The position numbers and the translations under genes were made by a program. From the NCBI GenBank assembly GCA_030656615.1, contig JAUSOY010000063.1, forward strand, positions 111,322-175,321: a stretch of DNA of 64,000 nt, written 5' to 3'. This DNA is from Bacteroidales bacterium (GTDB lineage: Bacteria > Bacteroidota > Bacteroidia > Bacteroidales > TTA-H9). Positions 35,506 to 45,455 of the stretch are shown piece by piece. The notes below the pieces were generated by a model, which worked only from the letters and a program-made list of their open reading frames with translations, was not told where the DNA came from and ran no database searches. Position 1 is the first letter of the stretch; each line of letters begins with the position of its first letter.

Positions 35506-37062
35506 TTATTTCCCTCTAAGTGTAATGAAGGGTATAAGCACCTCTTCCATCGAAATACCTCCGTGCTGAAAGGTATCGCGGTAATAATTCGCGTAATAGT
35601 TGTAATTATTAGGATAAGCGAAGAAATCGTAACCACGGGCAAAGATATAGGAGGTGCTGACATTTTGTTTAGGCAAATACGCTTCGTCCGGATTTTTAAT
35701 GTGGAAAACGTCTTTCTTATTAAAATTCAGATTTTTACCCGCCTTAAACCTCAGGTTTGTATTGGTCTGCCTGTCGCCAATCACTTTAACCGCGTTCTGA
35801 ACACGTATGCTGCCATGGTCGGTGGTTATTAGCACCTGGACTTTGCGTTGCGCCAGAAATTTAAAAATATCATACAATGGTGAGTGCATGAACCAGGAAA
35901 TGGTTAATGAGCGGTATGCTGCTTCATCATCGGCCAGTTCGCGGATAATTTCCATTTCAGTACGGGCATGCGAAAGCATATCCACAAAATTATAGACAAT
36001 TACATTTAACTTGTTTTCGAGAAGATTTGGCAAAGAATCTACCAGTTTCTTTCCAACATTCAGATTCAAAACTTTATTAAACGAATAGCGGATATCTTTA
36101 CCAAAGCGTTTCAAAAATTCGCCAACATGCTCCTCTTCGTATTGATTTTTAGTTCCTTCGTCCCAATCATTAAACCACCAGGCTGGGTACTTTTTCTCTA
36201 TTTCAGACGGCATAAGTCCAGAAAATAATGCATTACGGGCATATTGAGTTACGGTAGGTAGTATGGAATAATAAATCTCATCCTTTTCTACCCGGTAGAA
36301 TTCTTCCAATATAGGTTGCAAAACCTTCCATTGATCATATCGGAAATTATCGAGTACTATTAAGAAAACAGGTGGGGAGTCTTCTGTAAGATACGGAAAG
36401 AGTTTATCGCGCAAACAGGTATGCGATAATACGGGTTTGTCAGTTACCTTTGACTGAACCCAATCGGAGTAATTGTCTTCCACAAAACGGGCAAACATTG
36501 TATTTGCCTCATCCTTCTGCATTTTAAGAACATCACTCATCGACTCATCATTGGCTGAATTAAGTCTCAATTCCCATCCAACAAGCTTTTTATATACTTC
36601 CGCCCATTCCGAATGATTCATTCGGGCAGAAATTTCCATCCCAATATTTCTGAATTCCTGCTGGTACGAATGGGTTGTTTTTTGCATAACCAACTCCTTT
36701 CCTTCCAGATTTTTTTTTAGACAAAGGATGATTTGTTGAGGTTTAACAGGTTTTATTAGGTAATCGGCAATATTACTTCCGATCGCTTCTTCCATTATCG
36801 TTTCTTCCTCACTTTTGGTAATCATAACGACCGGAAGACCCGGATAAACATTTTTAATGCGTTCCAGCGTTTCCAGACCTGAGAGACCAGGCATATTTTC
36901 ATCCAAAAAAACAATGTCAAACGTCTGGTTTTGGATAAGTTCAAGTGCCTCAGCTCCATTATTTACCGTACTAACATCGTAATCCTTTTGTTGAAGGTAG
37001 ATGATATGCGCTTTAAGCATATCCACTTCATCATCAACCCATAATATCTTGATTTTATCCAT
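35506..37062 (-). CDS. porX: T9SS regulator PorX (receiver plus PglZ domain)
   Basis: A 518-residue response regulator controlling the type IX secretion system. The receiver domain (1-120) has Asp10-Asp11, phosphoacceptor Asp54 (VFLDENMPG) and Lys104. A helical linker follows, then from ~205 the alkaline-phosphatase-like PglZ domain with VLDNFRYDQW (Asp238), PTVTQYARN (269-277) and TTDHGS (Asp415-His416), the metal-site residues. PorX of relatives is reported to act as an oligonucleotide phosphodiesterase and to work with PorY and a sigma factor; neither is adjacent here. Its presence fits with the T9SS cargo gene later in the window. Confidence 0.92.
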   Translation of the reverse strand: MDKIKILWVDDEVDMLKAHIIYLQQKDYDVSTVNNGAEALELIQNQTFDIVFLDENMPGLSGLETLERIKNVYPGLPVVMITKSEEETIMEEAIGSNIADYLIKPVKPQQIILCLKKNLEGKELVMQKTTHSYQQEFRNIGMEISARMNHSEWAEVYKKLVGWELRLNSANDESMSDVLKMQKDEANTMFARFVEDNYSDWVQSKVTDKPVLSHTCLRDKLFPYLTEDSPPVFLIVLDNFRYDQWKVLQPILEEFYRVEKDEIYYSILPTVTQYARNALFSGLMPSEIEKKYPAWWFNDWDEGTKNQYEEEHVGEFLKRFGKDIRYSFNKVLNLNVGKKLVDSLPNLLENKLNVIVYNFVDMLSHARTEMEIIRELADDEAAYRSLTISWFMHSPLYDIFKFLAQRKVQVLITTDHGSIRVQNAVKVIGDRQTNTNLRFKAGKNLNFNKKDVFHIKNPDEAYLPKQNVSTSYIFARGYDFFAYPNNYNYYANYYRDTFQHGGISMEEVLIPFITLRGK

Positions 37063-37140
37063 AATATATTTTAACCGTATAATTCAAAACGCTGGTAAAT
37101 GATGCTTATTTCAATGATAACACTTTTTAACCTATTGAAA

Positions 37141-38679
37141 TTACTCGACGATATAATCGCGGGCAATGGTGCGCAAGTCATAAAGATCGATACGACGGTC
37201 CTTGAGGTTCCGTACGCTTCCGTAGGAATGCAACTCTTTTAGCAAGTCCAGGTCGACATCCACTACAAGAATCATTTCTGTATTCGGCGTAGCCTCGGCC
37301 TTAATTCCATTTGTAGGAAATGAAAAATCGCATGGAGTAAACACAACCGACTGGGCAAACTGAATATCCATGTTACTTACTTTTGGCAGGTTACCAACAC
37401 TACCTGCTATAGCCACATAACATTCGTTTTCGATGGCCCGGGCGCGGGCGCAATATCTTACTCTTGAATATCCGTTTTGGGTATCGGTGAGGAAGGGAAC
37501 AAAAAGAATTTTCATGCCTTGCTCGGCAAGAATTCGAGAAAGTTCAGGAAATTCTACGTCGTAACATATAAGGATTCCCACGGGGCCACAATCCGTTTCA
37601 AGGACTTTAATTTCTTCACCACCATATAATCCCCAGCATTTGACTTCATCAGGAGTAACATGGATTTTTTCATACATTTCCCAGGTTCCGTTACGCCTAC
37701 AAAGGTATCCGACATTATGTAGCTTTTCACCAATAAGATAGGGCATGCTTCCGGTGATGATATTCACGTTATAGCTGATGGCCAGTTCGGAAAACTTATC
37801 CCTGATACGTTCGGTGTATACGGCCAGTTCTCTGATGGCATCCGACTCCGACATATGATTCCATTGAGCCATAAGCGGAGCATTAAAGAATTCGGGGAAT
37901 AGTGCAAAATCACTCTTATAATCCGAAACGGCATCCACGAAATACTCGGCCTGTTCAAACAAATCCTCAAGCGTTTTATATGGACGCATTTGCCACTGCA
38001 CGAGTCCGAGTCTTACAATACTCTTATATCCCGGCTTTTTTCCTGTAGGCTTTTCATAATAAATGTTATCCCATTGTAAAAGAACGGCAAATTCTTTTGA
38101 TTCAGTATCACCCGGAAGGTAACTTTTAAGGATTCGTTTAACATGAAAATCATTTGCTAACTGAAAAGAAAGCGTAGGATCGTAAATTTCTTTGTATTTC
38201 ACCTTATCAATAAACATCCTGGGGGTCAATTCATCCGAATATTTATGATAATACGGTATACGGCCACCAAAAATAATGGCTTTAAGGTTGAGTTTTTCGC
38301 AAAGCTCTTTACGTGCATCATACAAACGTCGTCCCAGTCGGAAACCACGAAATTCGGGCCGAATAAAAACATCGATCCCGTACAAAACATTTCCTTTAGG
38401 GGTATGTGTTGTGAAGGTATAATTACCGGTAATTTCTTTGTATGTATGATCGTCGCCAAAGTGATCATAATTAATTGAAATCGAAAGGGCGCAACCCACC
38501 AGAATATCGTTTACAAAAACCGCAATTTGCCCTTCAGAAAATGTACGCAACAGCGCTTGAATATGACTTTCACTCCAATGAGCGCCGGGCCATCCCTCAT
38601 AGGCCACAATCATTGAAGCTTTTAGTTCGTGATAATCGTCAATATTTAATTTCCGTATTTCAACTTTTTCAATTTCCAT
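37141..38679 (-). CDS. GNAT acetyltransferase-nitrilase fusion
   Basis: A 512-residue two-domain protein. Residues 1-~210 are a GNAT acetyltransferase (DVFIRPEFRGFRLGRRLYD is the acetyl-CoA loop). Residues ~223-505 are a carbon-nitrogen hydrolase with the catalytic triad Glu263 (LFPEF), Lys338 (YEKIH) and Cys372 (ILICYDVEFPE). All key residues are present, so both halves look active. Amide hydrolysis and acetyl transfer on one substrate would be logical, but the substrate is unknown. The fused form is widespread in bacteria. It follows porX by 78 bases on the same strand (upstream of it in transcription). Confidence 0.9.
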   Translation of the reverse strand: MEIEKVEIRKLNIDDYHELKASMIVAYEGWPGAHWSESHIQALLRTFSEGQIAVFVNDILVGCALSISINYDHFGDDHTYKEITGNYTFTTHTPKGNVLYGIDVFIRPEFRGFRLGRRLYDARKELCEKLNLKAIIFGGRIPYYHKYSDELTPRMFIDKVKYKEIYDPTLSFQLANDFHVKRILKSYLPGDTESKEFAVLLQWDNIYYEKPTGKKPGYKSIVRLGLVQWQMRPYKTLEDLFEQAEYFVDAVSDYKSDFALFPEFFNAPLMAQWNHMSESDAIRELAVYTERIRDKFSELAISYNVNIITGSMPYLIGEKLHNVGYLCRRNGTWEMYEKIHVTPDEVKCWGLYGGEEIKVLETDCGPVGILICYDVEFPELSRILAEQGMKILFVPFLTDTQNGYSRVRYCARARAIENECYVAIAGSVGNLPKVSNMDIQFAQSVVFTPCDFSFPTNGIKAEATPNTEMILVVDVDLDLLKELHSYGSVRNLKDRRIDLYDLRTIARDYIVE

Positions 38680-38812
38680 AAATAAAGTGTTTTTAAAGGA
38701 TGCGATTCGGCTATAAATAAGTCTTTCAAATTTACAAAAGAGATCCCATCAAACAGAGACTTATAAAAAACAAACAGATGTTTAATGCTATTGTTTATCT
38801 TTTTTAAACGAA

Positions 38813-38837
38813 TAAAAAAAACCCGGCTAAAGCCGGG
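38813..38837 (-). terminator. Terminator of the lpx cluster
   Basis: CCCGGCT (38822-38828) and AGCCGGG (38831-38837) form the stem, followed on the minus strand by an eight-T run. It ends the lpxD-lpxC/fabZ-lpxA transcript. Confidence 0.85.
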
Positions 38838-38844
38838 CGATATC

Positions 38845-39636
38845 TTATTCTTTTCCGTTTTTACCGGGGCCCTTCATAACCCCACGGGTAGATTTACCAA
38901 TGAATGAAAGTATTTCATCTCGTTCGGCTGTAGCCGCCATTTCACGTTCAATGTACGACACCGCCTGACTAACGTTTAGGCCTCGTAAATATATGATCCG
39001 GTATATCTCCTGTATCTCTGCAATTTTTTCATTTGAAAATCCTCTGCGGCGCAAACCAATCGAATTAACACCAGCAAAGGACAATGGCTCGCGGGCCGCT
39101 TTAACAAAAGGAGGAGTATCCTTACGAACGAGTGATCCACCTGCAATCATCGAATGTGCGCCGATATTAACAAATTGGTGTACCGCTGTCATACCGCCAA
39201 CGATGGCCCAATCCTGAACCAATATATGTCCGGCAAGGTTTACGGCATTAGCTAATATTACATTATCCCCGATTATACAATCGTGTGCAATATGTACATA
39301 GGCCATCAGGAGGCAATTTTCACCAACCACGGTTTCGAGATTGGCTTTTGTACCCCGATTAACCGTAACAAACTCACGAATGGTTGTATTGTCTCCGATA
39401 CGTACAATCGTATCTTCATTATCGAATTTTAAGTCCTGAGGAATTGCAGAAATTACTGCCCCTGGAAAAATTTTACAGTTTTTTCCAATGCGTGCTCCCT
39501 CCATAATAGTAACATTGGAGCCTATCCAGGTTCCTTCTTCTATTTCAACATTCTTTTCAATATTAACAAAAGGTTCGATCACCACATTTTTTGCCACTTT
39601 GGCCTGAGGGTGAACATAAGCAAGCGGTTGGTTCAT
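38845..39636 (-). CDS. lpxA: UDP-N-acetylglucosamine O-acyltransferase LpxA
   Basis: A 263-residue left-handed beta-helix enzyme for the first step of lipid A synthesis. It has hexapeptide repeats through ~190 residues, the VNRGT segment, catalytic-type His in LMAYVHIAHDC and the helical C-terminus with GLRRRGFS. Length is normal. It is the last gene of the run lpxD, lpxC-fabZ, lpxA on the minus strand and lies 40 bases after the lpxC-fabZ stop. Confidence 0.94.
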   Translation of the reverse strand: MNQPLAYVHPQAKVAKNVVIEPFVNIEKNVEIEEGTWIGSNVTIMEGARIGKNCKIFPGAVISAIPQDLKFDNEDTIVRIGDNTTIREFVTVNRGTKANLETVVGENCLLMAYVHIAHDCIIGDNVILANAVNLAGHILVQDWAIVGGMTAVHQFVNIGAHSMIAGGSLVRKDTPPFVKAAREPLSFAGVNSIGLRRRGFSNEKIAEIQEIYRIIYLRGLNVSQAVSYIEREMAATAERDEILSFIGKSTRGVMKGPGKNGKE

Positions 39637-39676
39637 CAGATAGTTTATTCAAAAAGTAACAATAATTAAGCCAGTA

Positions 39677-41077
39677 TTATACGCCCGGCTTGCGCGCTAT
39701 CTGAGCAAGCATCTCAGCTTCCATAACCACTTTTTCGCCCACCCAGGCTGTACCACGCATATGGCATAATCCACGACGGATAGGAGAAACCAGTTTAAGT
39801 TCAAATACCAATGTATCACCCGGAACCACTTTTTGGCGAAATTTAACCTGATCAATTTTCAGAAAATAGGTCATATAATTTTCAGGATCAGGCACTGAAC
39901 TCAGAATAAGTATTCCACCGGTTTGGGCCATGGCTTCAATTTGCAGAACACCCGGCATAACAGGTTCCTCCGGAAAATGGCCTACAAAAAAGGCCTCATT
40001 CATCGTAACATTTTTAAATCCTACTACTCCATTGGCAGTAACTTCAAGTACTTTATCTACCAAAAGAAACGGAGGACGATGAGGCAAAAGACGTTTTATT
40101 GCGTTAATATCAAATACGGGTGGTTTATTCAGATCAAAACGATTTAGGGGCGATGCTGTTGACGCCTTGCCTATGTGGGCTTTTATCAAACGGGTAAACT
40201 CCACATTGGATGTATGCCCCGGCCGTGTAGCAATTATTTGGGCTTTTATCCGACGGCCAAGCAATGCCATATCGCCGACCACATCCAGTAATTTATGCCT
40301 GGCAGGTTCATTCAGATAATGCAATTCAAGGTTATTCAGTATACCCGTTTCAACAACTTCAATCCGTGGCCTATCGAAATGTGCCGATAAGCGGTCGAGT
40401 TCTTCTTGTGAAAGAACACGATCAACAAAAACAATGGCATTATTTAAATCACCCCCTTTTATGAGGTTATGCTGAATAAGGTATTCCAACTCATGAAGAA
40501 AAACGAAAGTCCTGCAATTTGAAATTTCCTTTTCAAAATCATTCATACTTGATAAAGCAGAAAACTGTGTATCAAGCACTTTAGTATTAAACTGTATCAC
40601 TGCAGAAAAGCGGAGCTCATCAGACGGGATGGCTATTAATTCCGACTTCGTTTCAGGATTATAATACCGTATGGTTTGCTTTAATTCAAACACTTCTCTT
40701 TCGGCTTCCTGGACAATAATGCCCGCCTCTTTTATCTTTTCAACCCAAAAACGTGCGCTTCCATCAAGAATAGGAATTTCTATACCATCGAGTTCGATAA
40801 TTAAATTATCAATACCCATCCCAAAGACTGCGGCAAGCAAATGCTCTGTAGTACTAATCCTTACACCGTTTTTTTCCAGATTGGTTCCTCTTTCAGTGTC
40901 TTTCACATAATCAACGTCCGCTTCAATTTCCGGCTTCCCTTCCAGGTCAACTCGAATAAATTTATATCCGTGATTTACCGGGGCTGGTTTAAAACATACG
41001 GTAACATATTGTCCGGTATGCAATCCGGTGCCTGACAGGCTTACCGACTGCGATATGGTTTGTTGCATTTCTTTCAT
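39677..41077 (-). CDS. lpxC-fabZ: LpxC-FabZ fusion (deacetylase plus 3-hydroxyacyl-ACP dehydratase)
   Basis: About 466 residues. The N-terminal ~300 residues are LpxC, the zinc deacetylase of lipid A synthesis: SLSGTGLHTG, TTEHLLAA with the first zinc His, and later HKLLDVVGDMALLG with His and Asp ligands. The C-terminal ~140 residues are FabZ, with LLPHRPPFLLVDKV and catalytic His in GHFPEEPVMPGVLQIEAMAQ. The fused form is a known Bacteroidota feature. ATG 41077 is chosen; the frame opens to 41119, and ATG 41068 is possible. It lies between lpxD and lpxA. Confidence 0.94.
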   Translation of the reverse strand: MKEMQQTISQSVSLSGTGLHTGQYVTVCFKPAPVNHGYKFIRVDLEGKPEIEADVDYVKDTERGTNLEKNGVRISTTEHLLAAVFGMGIDNLIIELDGIEIPILDGSARFWVEKIKEAGIIVQEAEREVFELKQTIRYYNPETKSELIAIPSDELRFSAVIQFNTKVLDTQFSALSSMNDFEKEISNCRTFVFLHELEYLIQHNLIKGGDLNNAIVFVDRVLSQEELDRLSAHFDRPRIEVVETGILNNLELHYLNEPARHKLLDVVGDMALLGRRIKAQIIATRPGHTSNVEFTRLIKAHIGKASTASPLNRFDLNKPPVFDINAIKRLLPHRPPFLLVDKVLEVTANGVVGFKNVTMNEAFFVGHFPEEPVMPGVLQIEAMAQTGGILILSSVPDPENYMTYFLKIDQVKFRQKVVPGDTLVFELKLVSPIRRGLCHMRGTAWVGEKVVMEAEMLAQIARKPGV

Positions 41078-41161
41078 GGAGGGCAAATTTAGGAAATTTT
41101 CCATTCTCCAAACTTTCACGTAGGTGAAAATGAGGAATAAACGGTAATAATTATCAAGAAA

Positions 41162-42184
41162 TCAGGAATTTTGCTTTTTTTCAAGCTCTTGAATGCGTAA
41201 TACCAGATCGTGCAGTTTCCTGAAATGCACATAGGAGCGCTTATACTTTTGTATTTCAAAAGCCGGGCTTCCTTGAACAACAGCACCTTTTTGGGTGATA
41301 GAAGCGCCTATTCCGGATTGAGCAGCAATTTTAACATCGTCGGCAATCGTGATATGGCCAATAATACCCACCTGGCCACCAATCATACAATTGCGGCCAA
41401 TCTTTGTTGAACCGGAAATGCCCGATTGGGCTGCGATAACGGTATTTTCACCAATTTCTACATTATGAGCAACCTGAATCAGATTATCCAGTTTTACACC
41501 CTTTCGGATGATGGTTGAGCCCATCGTGGCCCGATCGATGGTTGTATTGGCCCCGATTTCAACATAATCTTCAATAATAACGTTTCCAATTTGAGCTAAC
41601 TTTCGATAGGAGCCATCATACGGCGCAAAACCAAAACCATCACCCCCAACAATTACACCCGAATGCAATGTGCAATTCGAACCCAGTTCACAAGAATCGT
41701 ACACCTTAACACCAGGATACAATTTCGTATTATCTCCCACCGTGACATTATCACCCACGAATACATTTGGATACAGTTTTGCATTATCACCGATACGTGA
41801 ATTCCTGCCGACACAAACAAATTCTGCGATATACACATCTTTTCCTATACTGGCCGTTTCATGAATGGAAGAAAGTGCCGAAATACCATTATGATCGTGC
41901 CTGTTTCCGTCAAAAATCTGAAGTAAACGGGCAAAAGCCATGTATGCATTTTCAACCCTGATAAGTGTGCATCCTAAAGGTTTATCAGGAATAAAATCCG
42001 CATTAACAATTACTACGGATGCCTGGGTGGTGTATAAATGGGAAATATACAAGGGATTGGAAAGGAAAGACAGACAGCCTTCGCTCCCTTCTTCAATTCC
42101 TGACAGCTTGGAAACCATCACATCAGGTCGTCCATCCACCTGACCATGAATCATTTCCGCGATTTGTGCAGCACTAAATTCCAT
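41162..42184 (-). CDS. lpxD: UDP-3-O-acylglucosamine N-acyltransferase LpxD (canonical copy)
   Basis: About 340 residues. It adds the N-linked hydroxyacyl chain in lipid A synthesis. The N-terminal domain (MEFSAAQIAEMIHGQVDG...) precedes a beta-helix with VGGDGFGFAPYDG, catalytic His in DNLIQVAHNVEIG and the C-terminal RKLHDLVLRIQELEKK helix. The frame opens 25 codons upstream, but ATG 42184 is where the family begins. First gene of the lpx run; compare the divergent copy at 13377-14303. Confidence 0.93.
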   Translation of the reverse strand: MEFSAAQIAEMIHGQVDGRPDVMVSKLSGIEEGSEGCLSFLSNPLYISHLYTTQASVVIVNADFIPDKPLGCTLIRVENAYMAFARLLQIFDGNRHDHNGISALSSIHETASIGKDVYIAEFVCVGRNSRIGDNAKLYPNVFVGDNVTVGDNTKLYPGVKVYDSCELGSNCTLHSGVIVGGDGFGFAPYDGSYRKLAQIGNVIIEDYVEIGANTTIDRATMGSTIIRKGVKLDNLIQVAHNVEIGENTVIAAQSGISGSTKIGRNCMIGGQVGIIGHITIADDVKIAAQSGIGASITQKGAVVQGSPAFEIQKYKRSYVHFRKLHDLVLRIQELEKKQNS

Positions 42185-42286
42185 GGTAATTCTCAAATTG
42201 GAATGCAATATTACGAATAAATCATCAGCATGAACTTCTTTTTGAGTACATAAGCACACATAAACATACGTATATCAGTGTATTGA

Positions 42287-44722
42287 TTAAAGTCCGACAA
42301 ACCGAAGAGTCATTACCAGCGTTAAGTTATCGATTGCTTTTGGTAAATGGTAAGGGCCATATCGATAGGCTGCACCCAAACCCAGGTTAGAAATTCCAAA
42401 ATCGAGGAGATTATAAACATTGAGCCCTGATTCAAAATAGCCTTTTTTGGGAATTAGAAACTCCGAATTCAAATGTTGTTCCGGTTTATCCATGTCGCCA
42501 ATTAAAAAATTGGTTGTTAGTTCAAATTCAGGCTCAAACTTTTTACTTCGATATATAAGTTTACCAAAATTATGGGAGATAAAAACAGCCAGATATCGAT
42601 CAGAATAAAATTCATTCATGCGCATTGTGGAAAAACTCCCCGGAGCGAACAAGATAAATGGAGCAAATGATGAGCGGGCATTATATAAGTGCGGTAATGG
42701 TACATCGCCTAATGCCACGCCAGCATCTAATCGCAGATTTGTTTGTCCGACAAGTTTCCAGTAAATCGATTTCGTTAGCATTACATCAACCTTATCATAA
42801 ACAAAATCGCCTTCCAGCAAATTATCCAAAGCGTGGGTATACTTTAGCAAAACAATTGGGTAATTCGTACCCATGCTGATTTTCCCTCTCGTGGTTTGAA
42901 CGAATTTTTCGCGGAATGCATATCGAAAACCCGCAGAAACCTCCGACAATCCAAAGATTGAAGACGTAGATTGACCATTCTGAGCAAATATATAATCGTA
43001 TGTTGGCTGCAAATTCATACTCTTAAACGAAAGATGCATCATCATATAATCCAGCATCCGGAATGACAAACACAGCCTGTGCATACGTTCAATATCCATA
43101 CGGTTTACATATAATTCGCGCAGGAATTCAGGTGAAAACAAGGCGTTATTATCATCAAACCATTTAGTAGATCCACTTTCTAAAACATCAAAACGGTAAT
43201 CATATCGCACACTAAGATCGTGAGGACGACTCAGAATAACATTAGCAAAGAGGCCATACTTAGCCGTTTTATCACGAAAACCATAACCCCAAAAACCACC
43301 AGTTTTAAAAGAGCGGGAAACCAAATCACTGGTTTCGAGACCCAGGCCCAGATAAAACCCTTCATGCCCGTTATAGTGCATCAAACGATTCAGATCAATA
43401 TCCACAAAACCAAACGGAAGCCTTGACTTCAGAAGCGTTTCAATTACCCGGCCAAATTTTTCAAAATTTTGAGCCTTTCCAATACTATCAATATACAAAT
43501 AGGTCTCAAGCTCTCTGGCAGTCAGCGTGTCTACCCGATAATTATTCCAGTACTTATTATCCCTGAGGGTAGCACGGGGATCAACATCAACCTCTACATG
43601 CCCGAATTCACGGCGTCGAAGCTCGGGCAATAATCTTACATCGCGTATATATGTCCTTCCATTAGCAACCAATTTATACTGTTTTCCTCTTTCGCTCGCT
43701 CGTACTGCCGCATGTTTAAATAGCAAATCGGTGTTGAGCTGTAAAGGAAACCATCCGGTGCTATCTTTCTTTTCGTACAATTGCTGAATTCTGATACTAA
43801 TTCCCCCACTTTCTCTGTCGGGTTCTGCTATGACATTTTTTATACCCCAACCATCGGTACTAATTTGCAAAACACCCTTCAATCCATCAAAATTCTTTCC
43901 TTTCCATGGTCTGAAAGAAATCACAAATATGGAGTCACGTTGTTGATACAACGTGTCTTCAATTTGAAAATAATGCCGTTCGAGCGGTCCTTCACCGATA
44001 GGATTCAAATAGTTTTTGTCACCAATTTTAATAATTTCTTTATAAAAGGAAGTACTCTGAAGCTGTGTCAGTAAAAACACAAAAATGGGATCCTTAAAGC
44101 CAGAAACCCTCGTAGCCGTGACCTTTTCTATATTGGATGCCGGAGCTTTGAATTTTCGATCGACCACATTCTCTATCATAAAAAAGTTGCGCTTATCCAT
44201 GAACCTTCTTAATTTTCGTTCATTGGTATCGAGCAGCATGGTGTCCTTAATTAAAAGCGAATCGGCATTAATCGTAAAAACCATTTTTTCATAGGCCGTA
44301 TAACTAAATCCGGGCAGTCCTTCATAATCGTTTTGTTTGCGATTTTCAACTGCATGCCGAATGATTCGGTGCGCCGGGTTAATGCCGGGCACAATTGTAA
44401 CTTCCGAAAGTTCAACTTCCTGACGATGCATCCGGACTCTAATGGAATTTAAATTACTTAAATCCCGGAATATCGTTGGCTGATAGCCCACATATGATAA
44501 ACTCAATTTTTTAATGGGCTCATCCGATCGGATTTCAAATTTACCGTCGATATCTGTAGAAGTACCATTTTTTGACTGATTAATCAGAATGTTAACAAAA
44601 GCAAGCGATTCGCCCGAAACACCGTCCACTACAACTCCACGGGCTACGTGTTGAGCAAAACCTGACAAACCAAAAAGCGATAGACATACTGCTATCGCAA
44701 TCAAAATCATTCCTCGCTTCAT
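42287..44722 (-). CDS. DUF5686 outer-membrane protein with carboxypeptidase-like N-terminal domain
   Basis: 811 residues: a signal peptide ending near GFAQ, then a ~75-residue carboxypeptidase D regulatory-like (beta-sandwich) domain with VVDGVSGESLAFVNILI, as found on SusC/TonB receptors, and a long DUF5686 region that ends in a probable outer-membrane barrel with aromatic-rich strands. No TonB plug domain is visible. Function of DUF5686 proteins is unknown. It lies between the lpx cluster and the DUF5687 exporter, 21 bases after the ATPase gene, which could make it part of the exporter transcript. Confidence 0.84.
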   Translation of the reverse strand: MKRGMILIAIAVCLSLFGLSGFAQHVARGVVVDGVSGESLAFVNILINQSKNGTSTDIDGKFEIRSDEPIKKLSLSYVGYQPTIFRDLSNLNSIRVRMHRQEVELSEVTIVPGINPAHRIIRHAVENRKQNDYEGLPGFSYTAYEKMVFTINADSLLIKDTMLLDTNERKLRRFMDKRNFFMIENVVDRKFKAPASNIEKVTATRVSGFKDPIFVFLLTQLQSTSFYKEIIKIGDKNYLNPIGEGPLERHYFQIEDTLYQQRDSIFVISFRPWKGKNFDGLKGVLQISTDGWGIKNVIAEPDRESGGISIRIQQLYEKKDSTGWFPLQLNTDLLFKHAAVRASERGKQYKLVANGRTYIRDVRLLPELRRREFGHVEVDVDPRATLRDNKYWNNYRVDTLTARELETYLYIDSIGKAQNFEKFGRVIETLLKSRLPFGFVDIDLNRLMHYNGHEGFYLGLGLETSDLVSRSFKTGGFWGYGFRDKTAKYGLFANVILSRPHDLSVRYDYRFDVLESGSTKWFDDNNALFSPEFLRELYVNRMDIERMHRLCLSFRMLDYMMMHLSFKSMNLQPTYDYIFAQNGQSTSSIFGLSEVSAGFRYAFREKFVQTTRGKISMGTNYPIVLLKYTHALDNLLEGDFVYDKVDVMLTKSIYWKLVGQTNLRLDAGVALGDVPLPHLYNARSSFAPFILFAPGSFSTMRMNEFYSDRYLAVFISHNFGKLIYRSKKFEPEFELTTNFLIGDMDKPEQHLNSEFLIPKKGYFESGLNVYNLLDFGISNLGLGAAYRYGPYHLPKAIDNLTLVMTLRFVGL

Positions 44723-44743
44723 AACATTCAGAAATAATATGGA

Positions 44744-45439
44744 TTATTGAACAGCGAAATACGATTCGAGTACCGCCAAAGTATCTTCACGGGTTTCGAT
44801 ATCATGAACTATTTTCCCTTTTTCGAGAATGCAGACTCTATCACACACCTCCGCTATATGATTTAAATCGTGACTCGAAATCAACATAGTAATTTTTACC
44901 TGACTTTTCAGTTTATTCAACATATTCTTCAAACGGATTTGAGTAGAAGGATCGAGGCTGTTAAATGGTTCATCGAGTACAAGAATACTTGGTTTACCCA
45001 TCAGTGCAGAAGCAATTCCAACTTTCTGTTGGTTTCCCATCGACAAATCACGGATGTACTTTTTACGCCCTATTACTTCTCCTGCAAAAAAATCGGAAAA
45101 CAAATTCAGATGTTCCTGAATATCACCCTTGCTGAGTCCGCGAATATGTCCGGTAAAATCGAAATATTCTTCGGGTGTAAGAAAATCAATCAAAAAACCT
45201 TTATCAAGGTATGAACCTGTATTGGCTTTCCATGCTTCGCTGCCGGCCACAACGGTACCTGCTGATTGGATCTCGCCTTTATCAGCACGAATCAGATCGA
45301 GTACAAGCCTGAAAAAGGTTGTTTTTCCGGCTCCGTTATTTCCCACCAATCCAAAACTCTGACCTTCAGGGACGTTTAATTCGGGAATATTAAGAACGGT
45401 AATTCCGTTGTATTGTTTTTTAAGATCTTTTACGTGTAT
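44744..45439 (-). CDS. ABC exporter ATPase paired with DUF5687 permease
   Basis: A ~231-residue ABC ATPase: Walker A GLVGNNGAGKTT, signature LSMGNQQKVGI, Walker B ILVLDEPFNSLD and switch His in ISSHDLNH. The frame extends into the permease gene, but MIHVKDLKKQYNG at 45439 is the usual start and leaves a 16-base spacer to the permease stop. It should power the DUF5687 membrane protein. The cargo is unknown. Confidence 0.88.
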   Translation of the reverse strand: MHVKDLKKQYNGITVLNIPELNVPEGQSFGLVGNNGAGKTTFFRLVLDLIRADKGEIQSAGTVVAGSEAWKANTGSYLDKGFLIDFLTPEEYFDFTGHIRGLSKGDIQEHLNLFSDFFAGEVIGRKKYIRDLSMGNQQKVGIASALMGKPSILVLDEPFNSLDPSTQIRLKNMLNKLKSQVKITMLISSHDLNHIAEVCDRVCILEKGKIVHDIETREDTLAVLESYFAVQ

Positions 45440-45455
45440 CATTGATTGGAAATTT

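Noticed and set aside
39677..41077. LpxC-FabZ fusion as a novelty or a sequencing artefact
   Set aside because: The same fusion is an established feature of Bacteroidota, and both halves keep their catalytic residues.
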